DNA of 64,000 nucleotides from Proteromonas lacertae (GCA_002245135.1 NGBS01000297.1:209244-273243), one strand, 5' to 3'. Shown: positions 12,077-25,250, counted from the first letter of the stretch. The notes: generated by a model not told the origin, from the letters alone. Numbers and translations: made by a program.

Positions 12077-15000
12077 ATGTCTGAAGCAATTGAAATGGGT
12101 AAAGTGAGTGATATACATATCAACATTGAACAAGATAAGTGGGATACACCTGATGATATCCTTAAGAAAGGATTTCATGAATATCATGAAGCATTAAAGA
12201 AGATCACACCTGAACTATCACCTGTGGATTTAATCATGAATAACTACAGTTATTCTGTCAACATTCCTGAGAATGGAAGACAAAATAAGCCATCAAACCT
12301 AATTCAATCTCTTAGCAATATTGGCAAGATTATCACATTTCAAACAAAAACACATCAGAAAAAGATCTTAACTAATCTGAATTTGACCTTTCCAGCTGGG
12401 TCTACTACCATTGTATTTATTTCGCTTATAATAATTCTGATGTAGGTTTTAGGTGGTCCAGGATGTGGCACAACTACATTTTTACAAGCTCTTGCTAATC
12501 AAATACCTAAAAGCAAAACTAGTGGTGATATTGTCTATGGTGGTAAGAGTATTGATAATTACGAATGGACAAGAGTTGCAGTGGTATGTGAACAGTTAGA
12601 TTATCACAATGCTCCACTAACAGTTAAAGAAACCTTTAATTTCAGTAAAGCTTGTCAATTAGGAACAAATAACTTTTATAAAGGTGTAAATGTGGAGAAT
12701 AATTTTATTGTATATTTTTATTATATATATTAACAATTTATAGAAACATTTAGAATTGAAGAGTGATTTAGTGATTAATTCCTTGGGTTTGAAGATATGT
12801 GAGAATACTATAGTCTGTGACCAATCTCTTCGTGGTGTAAGTGGTGGTGAGAGAAGAAGAGTGACATTGGGAGAAGCATTGCTTGGTCCACAAAGAATAC
12901 TGTTATTGGATAAATTCAGCACTGGTTTAGATAGTGCAGTAACTATCGATATTGTAAGAATGTTATGTGATTGGGCTAAAACATTCAATGGAATTGTGAT
13001 AGCTGCAATGTTACAACCAGATAATGATGTTATTTATTCATATGATCAATTATTATTGTTAGATAAAGGATGTAATATCTATTTTGGTCCACCAAAGGAA
13101 GGTATTGATTATTTTGATAAATTGGGTTATAAAAGACCAAAAGAGAAAGATGAAGGAAGTTTCTTATCTGAAATAGCAACAGAAAGATATAGACATCATT
13201 GTGATGCAAACAATAAGTATGAAAAAGTAGAAGAATTGAAAAAGTGTTATGAAGAATCAGATTATAACAAAGTATATTCTATTTATATTTACTATTTGCT
13301 ATTATATGTAATAGAAAATTATTGAAACAATAAACAGTAAAATACAATCGAAAGTAGAACTTTTTAACACTCCATATTCAAAGAAATTATACAAAAGTGA
13401 GTATTCATTATCTCAATTTGAAATGTTTTTATTGGTGTTTATCAGACAAATCAAATTATTCATTAGAGATAAATCCTACATAATAACAAGATTATTTCAA
13501 GATATAGTAATGAGTGTTCTTATTGGTTTAATATTTGCAAAGATATCTGAAGATAATCCAATGCCTTTATTCTCATTTATATATGTTATTCAAACAAATA
13601 TGTTTGTAAATCATTTCTCTCAATTAGGAACAGTATTAGCAGAAAAGAAAGTATTAGCCAAGCAAAGAAGAAATAAATATTTTGCACCTATTCATTATGT
13701 TATATCAAATACAATAATCCAATATCCAGTAGTCTTAATTGAAGCTTTGGTTTATGGAACTCCTGTTTATTTCATATCAAACTTAGGTAAAGATAGTAAT
13801 ACTGAAATGTATGTAATCTTTATATCTTCATTGATTTGTGTTGGTTTGGCAAGTTTGACTTTTGTTAGATTGATGTTGATGATGTTTGATAATGAATATA
13901 TAGCAATGGGAATATTGCCATTACTATTATTTGTATTTGGTAATACAGCTGGTTTTACAACTCCAAAAGATAATATTACACCAATAATAAGATGGATATA
14001 TTATATTAATCCATTCAATTATGGTACAAAGATTATAGTGACAAATGAATTATTGTCATCAAAATGGGGAGTGAAAGGACATGCTTTATTAAGTACAATG
14101 GATTTTCCAATGAATAAAGATGATAGATATTTATGGTTTATTGCACTTATAATAATGCATTTTGCATGTATATATATTAATATATTAATATAATATGTTA
14201 TAGATATGATAATAATGACAATAGTATTATCTCTTAAAAGATATCCACCATCTGTTTCATATGTTGTTGATAATGATGATTTAAAGGAAATGACTGAAAT
14301 GGAAAGACAAGAAAGTTTACAAAGAACAAAAAGTGAAAGATCTTCAATTGTGACTCAATCAGTTGATTTAAGTTTCAGTAATCTCTGTTATTATGTGAAA
14401 GTAAAAGATCCAAAAACAAAAAAGACAGAAGAAAAGAAATTATTAAAATAATTGAGTGGATTTATAAGAGCTAATACAATGACAGCATTGATGGGATCAA
14501 GTGGAGCTGGTAAAACAACTCTGTTAGATGTCTTAGCAAATAGAAAGAATACTGGAAGAATAACAGGTGATATATATTTAAATGGTCAAAAAATGGATAA
14601 AATATCATTAACTCATTATTTAGGTTATGTTGAACAAATGGATAATTTACTATCCAAAGATACAGTAAGAGAAGTATTAGAATTTAGTGCAAATACAAGA
14701 TTACCAAATAATACAAGTGAAAAAACAAAGAAAGAGATGATTGAAGACACATTAAAGCTGTTGGGATTAGAATCTTATGCTGATTTGATGATAGGCAAAC
14801 CAGGAAATGGTTTATCAATGGCAATTAGAAAATTGATAATGACAGGTATTGAATTAGTAGCAAATCCTCCAATCATCTTCTTAGATGAACCAACTACAGG
14901 ATTGGATAGTAACAATGCTTTATTAGTTGTTCAAGTATTAGAAAGAATTGCAGCAACAGGAAAGAGTGTGATTTGTACAATCCATCAACCATCCATTGAA

Positions 15001-16212
15001 ATATTCAAACTATTTACTGATATATTGTTATTAGAAAGAGGTGGTAATATGATATATTTAGGTCCATCAGGTGAAGATGGTAAAGAAATTGTATCTTATT
15101 TAGAGAATCATCCATCACATCCTAAATTGCCTGAAAATACCAATCCAGCTAGTTGGATGTTAGAAGTAACAGGAAGTGGTATAAACAACAATAAACCAAT
15201 AGAAATGTTTCCTTATTATGAAAGTAGTGATTTGAAAAAGAAAAACGATGAAATTCTGCAAAACATGTTGAATAAAAAAGGAAATGAATTACCCAAATTA
15301 AATAGATATATGACAAGTTATTCAAACCAAATAATTTGTTGTTTAAAGAGAGTTGGAAGATTTTATTGGAGATCTGCAGAATTTATATATCCCAGAATTA
15401 TTATCTGTGCATTAATTTCATTGTTTGTAGGAGGAATTTATTATCAAATTGAACTTAAAGATGAAGCTGGAATTCAAGCAGTAATGGCAGCTATTACAAT
15501 GCCTTTATTCTTCAGTGGAACATTTACATGCCTTTTAACAATCATTCTTATAATTCAAGAAAGGACTGGAATCTATAGAGATATTGACAATAATTTAGTC
15601 AACCCAATCGCATATACAATTAGTTATGTAATATTTGAATTACCAGTTACATTATTATGTTCGTATATATTTTTTAATGTATTTATTCTATTTCATTATA
15701 GACTTATTATAACATTATTTGTTTATCCAATGAGTGGTTTTGTATCATATACAGATGCAGTATATCAAAACATTATTGCTGATTGGATGTATTTAACATT
15801 TGCTTCATATATTGGATTATTATTTGCGTTTCTTACACCAACAATTCAAGTTGCCACTTCAATTGGCTCAGCCACTTTAACAGTTTTAGGTACATTAGGT
15901 GGATTTTTCATTACTAAAAATGATTTGTATTACTTCTTCAAAATGCTTTATTGGATTGATCCTTTTCAATTCATTGTTAATTCAATATTTACATCTCAAA
16001 TGCATTGTAGAAAAGATAATATTTTAGAATGTCCACAAATATATATAGCTGCTGTCAATCAATCTGTTCCTATAAATTACTTATTGGAAAATAGATTCAG
16101 TCTATTACATAATTATCGTTGGTATTATCAGATAGTTGGAGCAGGATTTTGTGTATTGTTATTAATACCATTCAATTATTCAATTAAGAGCATAAGATAC
16201 TTGAAAATATAG
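12077..16212 (+). CDS. PDR/ABCG-type full-size ABC transporter with an in-frame TAA
   Basis: The layout is NBD1-TMD1-NBD2-TMD2, as in fungal, plant and amoebal pleiotropic drug resistance pumps, which export hydrophobic compounds at the plasma membrane. NBD1 has Walker A GGPGCGTTT, signature VSGGERRR and Walker B ILLLDKFSTGLDS, where Lys stands in place of the catalytic Glu. NBD2 has a good Walker A (GSSGAGKTT) and Walker B (IIFLDEPTTGLDS) but a degenerate signature (GLSMAIRK). TMD1 is about 13423-14440, TMD2 about 15300-16212, with PDR-like NPF/DPF motifs. Introns are inferred at 12413-12446, 12711-12743, 13272-13315 and 14167-14204. TAA at 14449-14451 sits in frame between KKLLK and LSGFIRANTM, exactly at the start of NBD2; the frame is otherwise open on both sides. 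It may be a premature stop, an error or read-through. Confidence 0.85.
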
Positions 16213-16316
16213 ATATTATCATTTGTTATTATTATAAATTGTCATTATTTTTGTTTTTGTTTTGTTTTTGAAAGAAAAAATATATATGTTATGTATAGTA
16301 AATTAATAGTTTTAAT

Positions 16317-17769
16317 TTAACATTCATTCTCAATCAAACTAAGTTCATTTCCAGTCTCTGTTTCTCTTTCTTCGTCATTTTCTCCTTTTATTAAATGCAA
16401 CCATTTATTTTTTGTGACATACAATCCTATTGCACTTCCAACTATAACTAATATACTAACAATTGGTAAAACAACTTCAATAACATCAATTGATTGACAT
16501 GCATTACCTGTATAAAACAAACTACATTCGCATTTCAATGAATTTGAACATTTCCCTTTACCATTGCACTCTTTATCATCATTAAAAGGACAATTCACTT
16601 TTATAGATGATATTATGGTTGTAATATTAGTATTAGCAAAGGTTAAATATTTAATATTATCAATAGATGCATAATCACTATCTTCATAATACAATAATCT
16701 TGATTGTCCAATTACATTACTATTTCCAAATGATATTTTCACTAATCTTCCATCACTTCTATCTATTGTAACCCAGAAAGGAACTCTATCAATTTGACAT
16801 CTTAAACCCATTGATTTCAATGATTTATCTTTTCCATTTACATATTTGTTTAGATATAATCCACTGGGAGTAACTTTTACATAATAATAGTTTGTTGAAT
16901 GAATAGAATCTTGTAATAAACCAAAATATTTAGTATCCAAACAGGGAACTTCAAATATTGCTTTAAATATCTTATTATTCTTTCTATTTTCCCAGATATC
17001 AGCGAACATATCAAACTTTCCATTCATTTTTTGATAAATAATGTATTTATTAATATTGTTTTTATTAAACGCAACTTTTGTAGTTATTGCTTCTGAATTG
17101 GTTGTATTGTATATAGATACTAAACTATTTGCATTTAAGGTGATTGTGTTGATGTTACTATTACTTTCATATGGAATTACATATAATTTACATTGTGTTT
17201 TATAATAGTTACAAACTGTTGTTACAACAATAATATTGTTAAGAGATAAGTCTTTTGCATTAAAATTTTCCAATAATGGTGGATTGAATGATAATTTCAC
17301 TACATATGGTAATTGTTTTGTTGAGGAAGTATTATCAATCTCCATAGTCACACTCAATCTAGTAGAAAGCATAGATTCATCAATTTTAAGAGGTTTTATT
17401 AGAACACTGTTGCGTTGAGAGTAATTTCTGTCATAAGCAACACCAAAACCATCCAAAATAACTAATTTACTAAATTCATACTCATTAATAATCTTGACAA
17501 TAATTATTAAGCGTTGTGAACTTTCTTGCTGTAAATTCTCTACCTTACCATTGAAAACTCTAATCTTCTCAGTATTTATCATAACTGGTTTTGAAAAGAA
17601 TGCTGAAATGTAAACTAGAGAATGTTGTGAGTATGAGTAATAATTAGCCTTTAAATCAACTGCAATCCTGTCAGTTATATGGATTTAAATGACTGAATTC
17701 ATTTTCATATCCTAAACAAAAATTTAATAACAAAATCAACAGGAATGGTGAGATTTTTAGACTTTTCAT
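16317..17769 (-). CDS. Secreted/membrane protein with one EGF-like domain and a C-terminal TM; frame break near the start
   Basis: The start at 17769 (MKSLKISPFLLILLLNFC) is a signal peptide. About 30 codons later the frame ends, and the long frame resumes one base over near 17680-17690 without splice signals, so a one-base insertion is likely there. The ectodomain is about 400 residues, beta-rich and Asn/Ser/Thr-rich, with a long stretch I do not recognise. It ends in an EGF-like module (CPFNDDKECNGKGKCS followed by CECSLFYTGNAC). A TM helix (VVLPIVSILVIVGSAIGLYV) and a short acidic tail (NDEERETETGNELSLIENEC) follow. The topology is type I, so it is probably a surface adhesion or receptor-like protein; that role is inference. 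It lies tail-to-tail with the ABC transporter, 104 bases apart. Confidence 0.65.
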
Positions 17770-17821
17770 TTTTTTGTGTTTTTTGATACACAAGTAATTA
17801 AACAACAAACAAAATGAATAT

Positions 17822-18818
17822 TTATTTATTAAACTTAAGAATGAGTATTTCTCTAATAGTAGAAGCACCATCATCAAAAACTTTCACAGTATCAATAACA
17901 AAACTCTTCTAATATAATAATATACACTGAAAACTATACATTCTTTTCATTATAATCTTTTAGTGCTTGTGTCCCTCCACCTAAACCGAAATAATACTTC
18001 TTTCCACTCAATACACAAAACCCATTTTCTTTCATTACTACTTTTAGCAAATTATACAGTGTTTCAATAGCATATTCAGTGTAAACAGTCTAGTATGGAA
18101 TATAATGTAGGTCTTTTATACTTCTGAAGTGATTATTATGTCATATTGATAATTAATTGCATTTTTCATATTTTCCCAACTTCCACTTATTAGTTTAATT
18201 GTATTAATTAACTCTGAGTTATGTATATTCAACAGGATATTTGGTGTTGTACAATTATTCAGTACATCTTTGTTTAAATCCTAATAAACCAAATAAACCA
18301 TATAAAACATATACCTGAAAATCAACACTATAGCCATTTTTGAGTAGAATTACACCAGGAATTCCATAACCACAGCCAATCTCCAGTATTTTATTAGTCA
18401 TTCCATTATTAGTTGAAAATAATGAAGCATTTTCACAAATAAATGTACTTAAATCCAAACTACATTCCCAGACTTTTAATCCACCTTCATATTTACCTGT
18501 AACGATATCTTTAGATTTTGTGATGTCAACAAGTTCACTGTCTTGTACTTTTGGTTTTTGAATTAACTTTAAACTCATACTATCCAAATAACAAAATCAT
18601 TTATACGAACTGATATTGACATCTTCAACAACAAGTCCATTCATATTGCATGCATATAAAGGATTAATTTCAACTGATATTAATTCAGTTGGAGCAAAAC
18701 TGGCTGATTTCGTTGTATCTTGGTCTGTTTGGACTTCTTCTGGATTCTATGAATTTTATTAACTATTCTCTAACAATACCGAGAAAAAATTAAATCTAAA
18801 AGCTCCTGGCTTGTCCAT
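17822..18818 (-). CDS. METTL18/Hpm1-like protein-histidine methyltransferase
   Basis: Exons joined across short introns give a start MDKPGAFRFNFFS, then IVTGKYEGGLKVWECSLDL, the SAM-binding motif ILEIGCGYGIPGVILLKNGY, a post-I FQDLN segment, TSETVYT and the distinctive KKYYFGLGGGTQAL near the C-terminus. This set is typical of METTL18 (yeast Hpm1), which methylates a histidine of ribosomal protein uL3. The seven-beta-strand SAM fold looks complete at about 300 residues. Introns are inferred near 18753-18779, 18590-18617, 18284-18315, 18092-18123 and 17910-17940. The stop is TAA at 17824-17822. Its ATG and that of the divergent carboxypeptidase are only nine bases apart. Confidence 0.8.
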
Positions 18819-18827
18819 AAAAGCAGG

Positions 18828-20852
18828 ATGAAAATGAGAGAAATTCTTTTTTTATTGTTTTTATTGAATGTATATAGTTTAGATAATTTTAAATTTGATG
18901 ATTCTGCTGGTTATCAGCCATATAATGTGTTAGAGGAAAGATATAGCCGTGTAGTGAAAGATATCAACTCAATCTGGTCAGAAACGATGGGAGAGAATTC
19001 AATAGCTGTAAAACAAATGGTTGGTCGATCATACATGGGTAAACAAATGTTTAGTGTCAGTATTGGCAAGTGTATGGATTCTTCTCCTTCAGTATTAATA
19101 AGAGTGTGTTTATACTATTATAGACAATATTAACTGGTTTACATCATGCCAGAGAAGGTCCATCCACATATGTGATTATTGGATTTTTAGAGTATATAAA
19201 GGAGATGTTGAGAAATAAGAACGTAACCATTCAAACCTTATTAAAAAGCCGTTGTGTTGTATCAGTACCAGTAGTTAATCCAGACACTTATGATTTAAAT
19301 GTTCAAAGTCATCTATCATCAGTATTTATATATTACACTATAATTATTATTATAGAAAAAGTATGGTGATTCACGTAAAAATCAAAGGCAGACATGTAGT
19401 TCTTCCTCTTCATCGTCAAATAATCTAAGAGGAAGTACAAAATATCGTCGTAAATCAAATAATAACTGTAGAGATCCAGGTGTTGATTTAAATAGGAATT
19501 ATCCCACTTGTTTTGGTCATGATAGTAAAGGAAGTAGTCAGAAGCCAGGTGCTGAAGATTATGAAGGTGCTTATGCATTTTCAGAGCCAGAAACACAAGT
19601 AGTGAAGAAAGTAGTTGAAAGTCACCAATTCAAAATTGGAATTAACTTTCATAGTTATGGAAGGTATATATAACATTATTTTTTTATTATTAATTATTAG
19701 ATTAGTAGCAATTCCATTCGCCTGTAAATCAATGGGTTCAAAACTACCAACATCACGAGATGAAGAATTACTTCAATATATAAGTGGTAATATAGCTAAA
19801 ATGACTGGATATTCCTATATGAGACCTTGGGAAGATAAATCATTATACCCAGTAAACGGTGAAACTAGTGATTGGATGTATGTTGCACATAAAATAATTG
19901 CAATGTCAATAGAAGTATATATATATATATATAAAGTATTATATTTTATATTCTAGTTATCACCATCTTATCCTAATTCTAATGGTTTTTGGCCAACAAG
20001 TATTGCTCCAATTGTCCATGAGATGATTAATCCACTAGTATTTGTTATGGAGAATGCTGGTCCATCTTTTACTATAGAGTTTAGTAACAATAATGTAATG
20101 AATATTAGAAATAATGGATTATCTCCCAGTTTTGGTCAACTTACTATAGTATTGTCAACTGGAGATAATAATAATGAAGAAATACATAGGATATCTCGTC
20201 TTTCAGGTATTCATTATCATTATAATTATTAATATTATATATTTAGCTCATTCTAAATCTGATGGTATTACACTAAAATCAAATAATTATAAGAAGATAT
20301 ATATAATTGATTATAACAAAGTATGCACTGTATTTGAGAATAATAATAATAATAATTATAAAGTATCTTATATTACACACGATGTTAAATCCTGTGGAAG
20401 TAGTAATAATAATGTGAGAGTGGTTGTAGATGGTTCAAATAATAATACTTCAACAACAACAACAACAATTCCACCAACAGTATTACCATCATCACCATCT
20501 AATAATAATAATAATAAACCAACAACAGCTGTAGTTAATACACAACCACCACCAACAAAGAAACCATCAATAAGGTATATATATATAGACAGATAGATTT
20601 TTATTAATTAATTATTATAGAAGTGATGGTTCTGCTTTATATGCTGTGATATTTTTAATTATTATGATAATAATTATCTGGAGATGTGCAGTTGGATTAA
20701 GATCAAGTCCAAGTGAATATATTCCTGGTATATTAGTTGTATCTATACACTTTTTTTGTTCTTTTGATTTATATTCAATATATCTATCTCTTTATTACTA
20801 TTATTGTTGATTTATTATCTATTTATTATGTATAGTTGCTAGTAATGGGTGA
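18828..20852 (+). CDS. M14 (carboxypeptidase A-like) zinc peptidase, membrane-anchored
   Basis: A signal peptide (MKMREILFLLFLLNVYS) leads into an M14 domain. Zinc ligands His and Glu are in GLHHAREGPST, the substrate Arg/Asn region in DLNRNYPTCFG, the third ligand in INFHSYG, and the catalytic Glu is split by an intron in AMSIE/LSPSYP. After the peptidase domain come an Asn/Thr/Pro-rich stalk (about 20330-20570) and one TM helix (YAVIFLIIMIIIIW) with a short basic tail. It is therefore probably a surface or lysosomal type I enzyme. One intron (19104-19123) is only 20 nt. The end assumes a last intron (about 20730-20835) before TGA at 20852; without it the frame stops at 20810 after a hydrophobic tail. 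The domain appears intact. Confidence 0.85.
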
Positions 20853-21001
20853 TTTATATCTTTTTTCCTCTGCTAATTTATATGGTTAATATTTTATATG
20901 TTTGTATGATATTTTTAATCATTTTTAATAACAGTATAAAATAGAGTGATTTTTTTTGTTTTTTAAAATAAATTCGTTTCTAATTCTTTTTAATTTTTTG
21001 T

Positions 21002-22303
21002 ATGAGTTGTATCTTTGATTTAAAAACTCTTGATTACTCAATCAAGAGAGATTCCGAAAGAGACTTGAAAGAGGGTATATGTTATGTTTGTAAAAGACTT
21101 ATCCCAGAGTGGTATAAATATTTCTTAATCTTCTAGGCAAAACTGCACTCCAGCTGATATAGAGTATAAGCCTATCACCGGAGGAATCACAAATATATTA
21201 TATCATGTGTTTTACGACAATCATGATGTTTTATTGAGAATATTTGGGACAAATACTGAATATATTATAGATAGACCAAATGAAATAAGTACGAATAGCA
21301 ATATTTTATTCCTATAGAGACTATTATGCATATCTCTCCTCATCATTTTGCTCCAAAGCTTTATGGTTGTTTTGGAAATGGTAGATTAGAAGAGTATAGT
21401 GTATATTATAACAACCAAATAGATTTTTACCAATGAAACCAATGACTCCAGACCAAATGAAAATGGTATAAATATACACATGTTATTCGTATATAGATTG
21501 TTCCTACTGATTATGTATCAAGAATTGCAAGAGAAATACAAGGATTACACACACAAACTCCACCCTTAAACAGAGATCAGACAATTTGGGATACAATAGA
21601 AGATTGGATGAACCAAGCCAAGAAGCTTGATTTTAGTGATATACCAGAAAAGGATGAGATTTATAAAACAATTGATTTCGATGATTTAATAAAAGAATTT
21701 GAATGGTTGGAAAGTAAGCTTCCTTCGAAAATCAATAACTTTGGTAATGATATTTACAATACTTTAAGTCCATTTTCAGCACAAGCATTTAGTTTTGCTT
21801 CTACAATAGTGTTGTGTCATAATGATTTATTAGCAGCTAATTTAATGTATAGTGACTATGATGAAAGAATCAGAATAATAGATTATGAATATAGTTCATA
21901 TAATTACAGAGCCTATGACTTTGGAAATCATTTTAATGAATATGCTGGTTTTGATGGTGATTTTGCTAAAAATTATCCGTCTGTAGAGGTGCAAAAACAT
22001 TTCTATCGAGCTTATATTGAAGCTTGTATAGATCAATCTGTACTTCAACCATTCGAAGACGAAGAGAAAGTATATATATCATATATTATTGTTACTTATT
22101 ATTATTTATAGCTTGAGGAGTTCTTAGATGCTTTGGTAATTGAAGTGAATCTTTATTCTCTTCTTTCGCACTTCTATTGGGGAATATGGGCTTTTATACA
22201 AGCTAAATATTCTCCCATAGACTTTAATTTTATGAATTATGCTGTATTGAGATTAGATGGATATAGGTATTTTAAAACTGTGTTTGATACTGATAGAAAA
22301 TAG
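21002..22303 (+). CDS. Ethanolamine kinase (choline/ethanolamine kinase family)
   Basis: This enzyme phosphorylates ethanolamine, the first step of the Kennedy pathway to phosphatidylethanolamine, in the cytosol. After splicing, the sequence contains ITGGITNILYHV (ATP-loop region), APKLYGCFGNGRLEEY, the Brenner motif LCHNDLLAANLMY with catalytic Asp, and the choline-kinase motif IIDYEYSSYNYRAYDFGNHF. Near the C-terminus is SHFYWGIWAFIQAKYSPIDF. The spacing and the SH..WG.WA.IQ ending look more like ethanolamine than choline kinases, but substrate cannot be fixed from sequence. Introns are inferred near 21111-21135, 21289-21317, 21399-21423, 21465-21495 and 22071-22110. All motifs are present. 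Confidence 0.85.
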
Positions 22304-22894
22304 ATTAATTGTTAAATTTAACCTTGTTAGTATTATATAAGTTAATCTTGTTGTTTGGTTTTCTTTAATTTCAAAGATATATTTTAGTGTAAATTCATAC
22401 TAAAGTTTATGAGAGAAATAAATATCTGTAGATTTTACATATTATTTTTTTACATGATATTACTATTGAAACAAGTAACACAATAAGATATTATAGAGAA
22501 AGTATAAGCTTTTAATGAAGATTCATTTTTTATAAAGAATATAACAGTTTTTTAATCACTGTTACGGTTCTGTATTATATAGTTATATTGTAAAAGTTGT
22601 GCAAATATATATTAGAACGGATAATTAAAATGGAGTAATTATACTTTCATTTTTTTAGACATCAGAATCACTATTACTAATTGTAATACATCATGGAACA
22701 TAATAAAATATCAATAAACAAAACAGTTGCTTTAAAATGGAGCAGTGAAAATTAAAAGTCGAATTTTAGGAAGTGTAATAATGTTCAGTGATTATATTTA
22801 CAAAAAAGCTACAAGGTAAATTAGTTTTAGCTTTTGATATTTATCAAATAAAATATCAAGCCAAGCTTATATCAAATTTATTAATAAAAAAATA
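22304..22894. other. Intergenic region upstream of HSP70 paralogue A
   Basis: This stretch of 590 bases has no supportable gene. The last 90 bases are rich in short inverted repeats (TTTGATATTTATCAAA at about 22832-22847, AAGCTT) and contain ATCAAGCCAAG at about 22856-22866. A GCCAAG core also precedes paralogue B (about 25211), and the same 11-mer appears inverted at about 27484-27494 before the PAP2 gene. It could be a shared promoter element. No convincing array of nGAAn heat-shock units was seen. Confidence 0.35.
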
Positions 22895-24841
22895 ATGAGT
22901 AATAGTGTAATTATTGGTATAGATTTTGGTACCACTAAAAGTTGTGTATTTATGATGATTGATGATAAAGTATCAAAATTGAGTATTGATGGATATTGGA
23001 CAATTCCATCTGTTGTTGGCTTTAAACCGAATGGAGAAGTACTGATAGGACTAAAAGCTGTAGCTGGTAATATTAAGGAGAATACTACAATAAATTCTGT
23101 TAAACGTCTAATTGGACGTAATGTGGAAGAGAAGTGTATAAAAGATGATATAAACTATTTGAGTTATGCAATAGAAGCAGGTGAAAATAATTGTGTAGTT
23201 ATACCTGTCACTATTAAAGGTGAAACAAAATTATACAAACCTGAACAAATTTCAGCAAAGATATTCGAATACATACGTGACTATATTGAACAAAAGTCAG
23301 GCAGCATAGGTATTAAATGTAGTGCAGTAATAACTGTTCCAGCCTATTACAATGATAGACAAAGAAGAGCAACAATTGAAGCTGGAAAGTTAGCTGGATT
23401 GAATGTGTTAAGAGTTATTAATGAACCTACTGCAGCAGCTATTGCATATGGAGATCAATACTTACAAGATGAAAGTAAGAAAGATAGGAAAAGAATAATT
23501 TTAGTATATGATTTTGGAGGTGGAACATTTGATGTTTCAATAATTGAAGTTGGAAATAATGAAATAAATGTAATAGCAACAGGAGGAGATGATCATTTAG
23601 GAGGTGAAGATATAACAAACAATCTGTTAAAATATTATATGAATAAGTTAAAAGAAGAAAGTGGTATTGATATATCAAACGACAATAAAAAGGTAATGAG
23701 ATTGAAAAAAGCATGTGAAGAAGCAAAGAAGAATTTATCTGAAATGAATGAAACTGAATTATCTTGTGAATTTTTAGAAGAAAATGATATCGATTGTAAT
23801 TTAAATAGATCTAAATTAATAGAAATAAATCGAGATATATTTAATAGAACTATTAATATTGTGAAAGATACAATAGAAATACTTAAACATACCAAAGATG
23901 GTACAGTAGATGATATAGTCTTAATTGGTGGAAGTAGTAGAATACCTGAAGTAGAAAGATTATTGCATAGTGAATTTCCTAAAGTGAATATCAATAAAGA
24001 TATAAATCCAGATGAAGCAGTAGCAATGGGAGCTTTGTTATATGGAACAAAGATTAATAATTCAATTGCAGATAGAGGAAGTATAACTCCACTTTCACCA
24101 ACACCAGCGGATGATGATGATGAGTATTATTTGATTCAGAGATCATGTCGTTCACCACCTTCATCAAAACCACCATTTATAAAGAATGATGAATATAAAG
24201 TCAATGAATCTAAAATTGATGAATATAAAATTGATTCATATACACCACTTCCATTGCCACTTCCAGAAAGTGAAGGTCCAGACAAACCATCTCCTAATCC
24301 AACCAATCCATCTCCATGTCCAGGCAATCCACCACCAATAGTAATGAATAGTAGTACAAAAACAATAACTAAGTCTGAATCAACAAGTTCTATAGATTAC
24401 TCTCCTCTAACATCTTCTGCTAAATCTGAGAGTGAAAGTTTACAGTGTAGTATGTATGAGAATAATAGTTTATCACATAATTTAATAGTAAATGATGTAT
24501 TAACCCATGGTATAGGTAAAACAACTCACAATAAGAAAGGAGAAAAGTATGTAGATATTTTAATACCAAAGAATACTGCCATACCTTATTTCAAGTCTGC
24601 TACTTATTCAACAAAGAAAGATGATCAAACTGAAATGGAATTTAGTTATTGCGAAGGTGATTCTAGTGATATTAGTGAATGTAAAAGAGTAAAAAAGATT
24701 CATATCAAAAATATTCCAAAAATGAAAAAAGGGGAAATAAAATTTGTTCATACAATTAATATTGATAAAAATGGATTAATAACAATAACCATAGAAGACA
24801 CAAAACATTATTTTGAAAAAATTGTTATACCAATAAACTGA
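22895..24841 (+). CDS. HSP70 paralogue A: ATPase domain, Pro-rich insert, substrate domain without lid
   Basis: Single-exon, 648 residues. Residues 1 to about 388 form a complete HSP70 ATPase domain: [54 protein letters not shown] and [10 protein letters not shown]. Catalytic loops are intact, unlike the three other HSP70-like genes here. The usual short hydrophobic linker (DVLLLDV type) is replaced by about 140 disordered residues rich in Pro, Ser and Asp. A beta substrate-binding domain follows (about 532-648): [41 protein letters not shown]. The protein ends there, so the helical lid and C-terminal EEVD-like tail are missing. Bases 23351-23756 are identical to 25716-26121 of paralogue B. 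Cytosolic location is likely from the absence of a signal sequence. Confidence 0.9.
   Translation: MSNSVIIGIDFGTTKSCVFMMIDDKVSKLSIDGYWTIPSVVGFKPNGEVLIGLKAVAGNIKENTTINSVKRLIGRNVEEKCIKDDINYLSYAIEAGENNCVVIPVTIKGETKLYKPEQISAKIFEYIRDYIEQKSGSIGIKCSAVITVPAYYNDRQRRATIEAGKLAGLNVLRVINEPTAAAIAYGDQYLQDESKKDRKRIILVYDFGGGTFDVSIIEVGNNEINVIATGGDDHLGGEDITNNLLKYYMNKLKEESGIDISNDNKKVMRLKKACEEAKKNLSEMNETELSCEFLEENDIDCNLNRSKLIEINRDIFNRTINIVKDTIEILKHTKDGTVDDIVLIGGSSRIPEVERLLHSEFPKVNINKDINPDEAVAMGALLYGTKINNSIADRGSITPLSPTPADDDDEYYLIQRSCRSPPSSKPPFIKNDEYKVNESKIDEYKIDSYTPLPLPLPESEGPDKPSPNPTNPSPCPGNPPPIVMNSSTKTITKSESTSSIDYSPLTSSAKSESESLQCSMYENNSLSHNLIVNDVLTHGIGKTTHNKKGEKYVDILIPKNTAIPYFKSATYSTKKDDQTEMEFSYCEGDSSDISECKRVKKIHIKNIPKMKKGEIKFVHTINIDKNGLITITIEDTKHYFEKIVIPIN
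23351..23756. repeat. 406-bp tract identical to 25716-26121 (gene conversion, copy 1)
   Basis: Read base by base, the two HSP70 paralogues are identical over these 406 positions, inside the ATPase domain. Immediately on either side they differ at many positions, including synonymous ones. Sharp borders within otherwise diverged genes indicate recent ectopic gene conversion rather than selection on protein sequence. Confidence 0.9.
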
Positions 24842-25250
24842 GATTAAATATTATTTGATTTGTAACTTATATTTTATGTAGAGAATATTTTAATTATGAG
24901 TTTGGTAATGTTATCTTGGGTATAATTATACAATTGACTATTTTTATAGTACAAAAAAGCATGTTTACATTAATTATACACTTTAAATATGAGTATAGTT
25001 TAAATTATGCAAATATTAGCGTTGGTAATAAACAGTTTCAACCACTTTTCAAAGATCATTATTGTTTATTTAGCTAAATACTTCAGGTTTATATATTACC
25101 CTTATTTTCTAATTTATACGAATATGAGTGTTACGTAGAATGGTATTAATTCTAATATAAAATTAATTTACAATAAACTAAGTGAAATATTCTCATTTTA
25201 TAAATTACGAGCCAAGTTTTTTTAATTTTTACTTTTTATGTTTGTGTAAG

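Noticed and set aside
10252-14451. Euplotes-like programmed +1 frameshifting at AAA-TAA
   Set aside because: At 14446-14451 the sequence is AAA-TAA but the conserved frame continues unshifted, and the VPS11 frameshift site has no stop codon of that type.
25182-25250. Upstream start for HSP70 paralogue B
   Set aside because: The extra 23 codons are Phe/Tyr-rich, AT-driven and precede the conserved N-terminal MSELFTCGIDLGTT start; an ER-type leader is not convincing.
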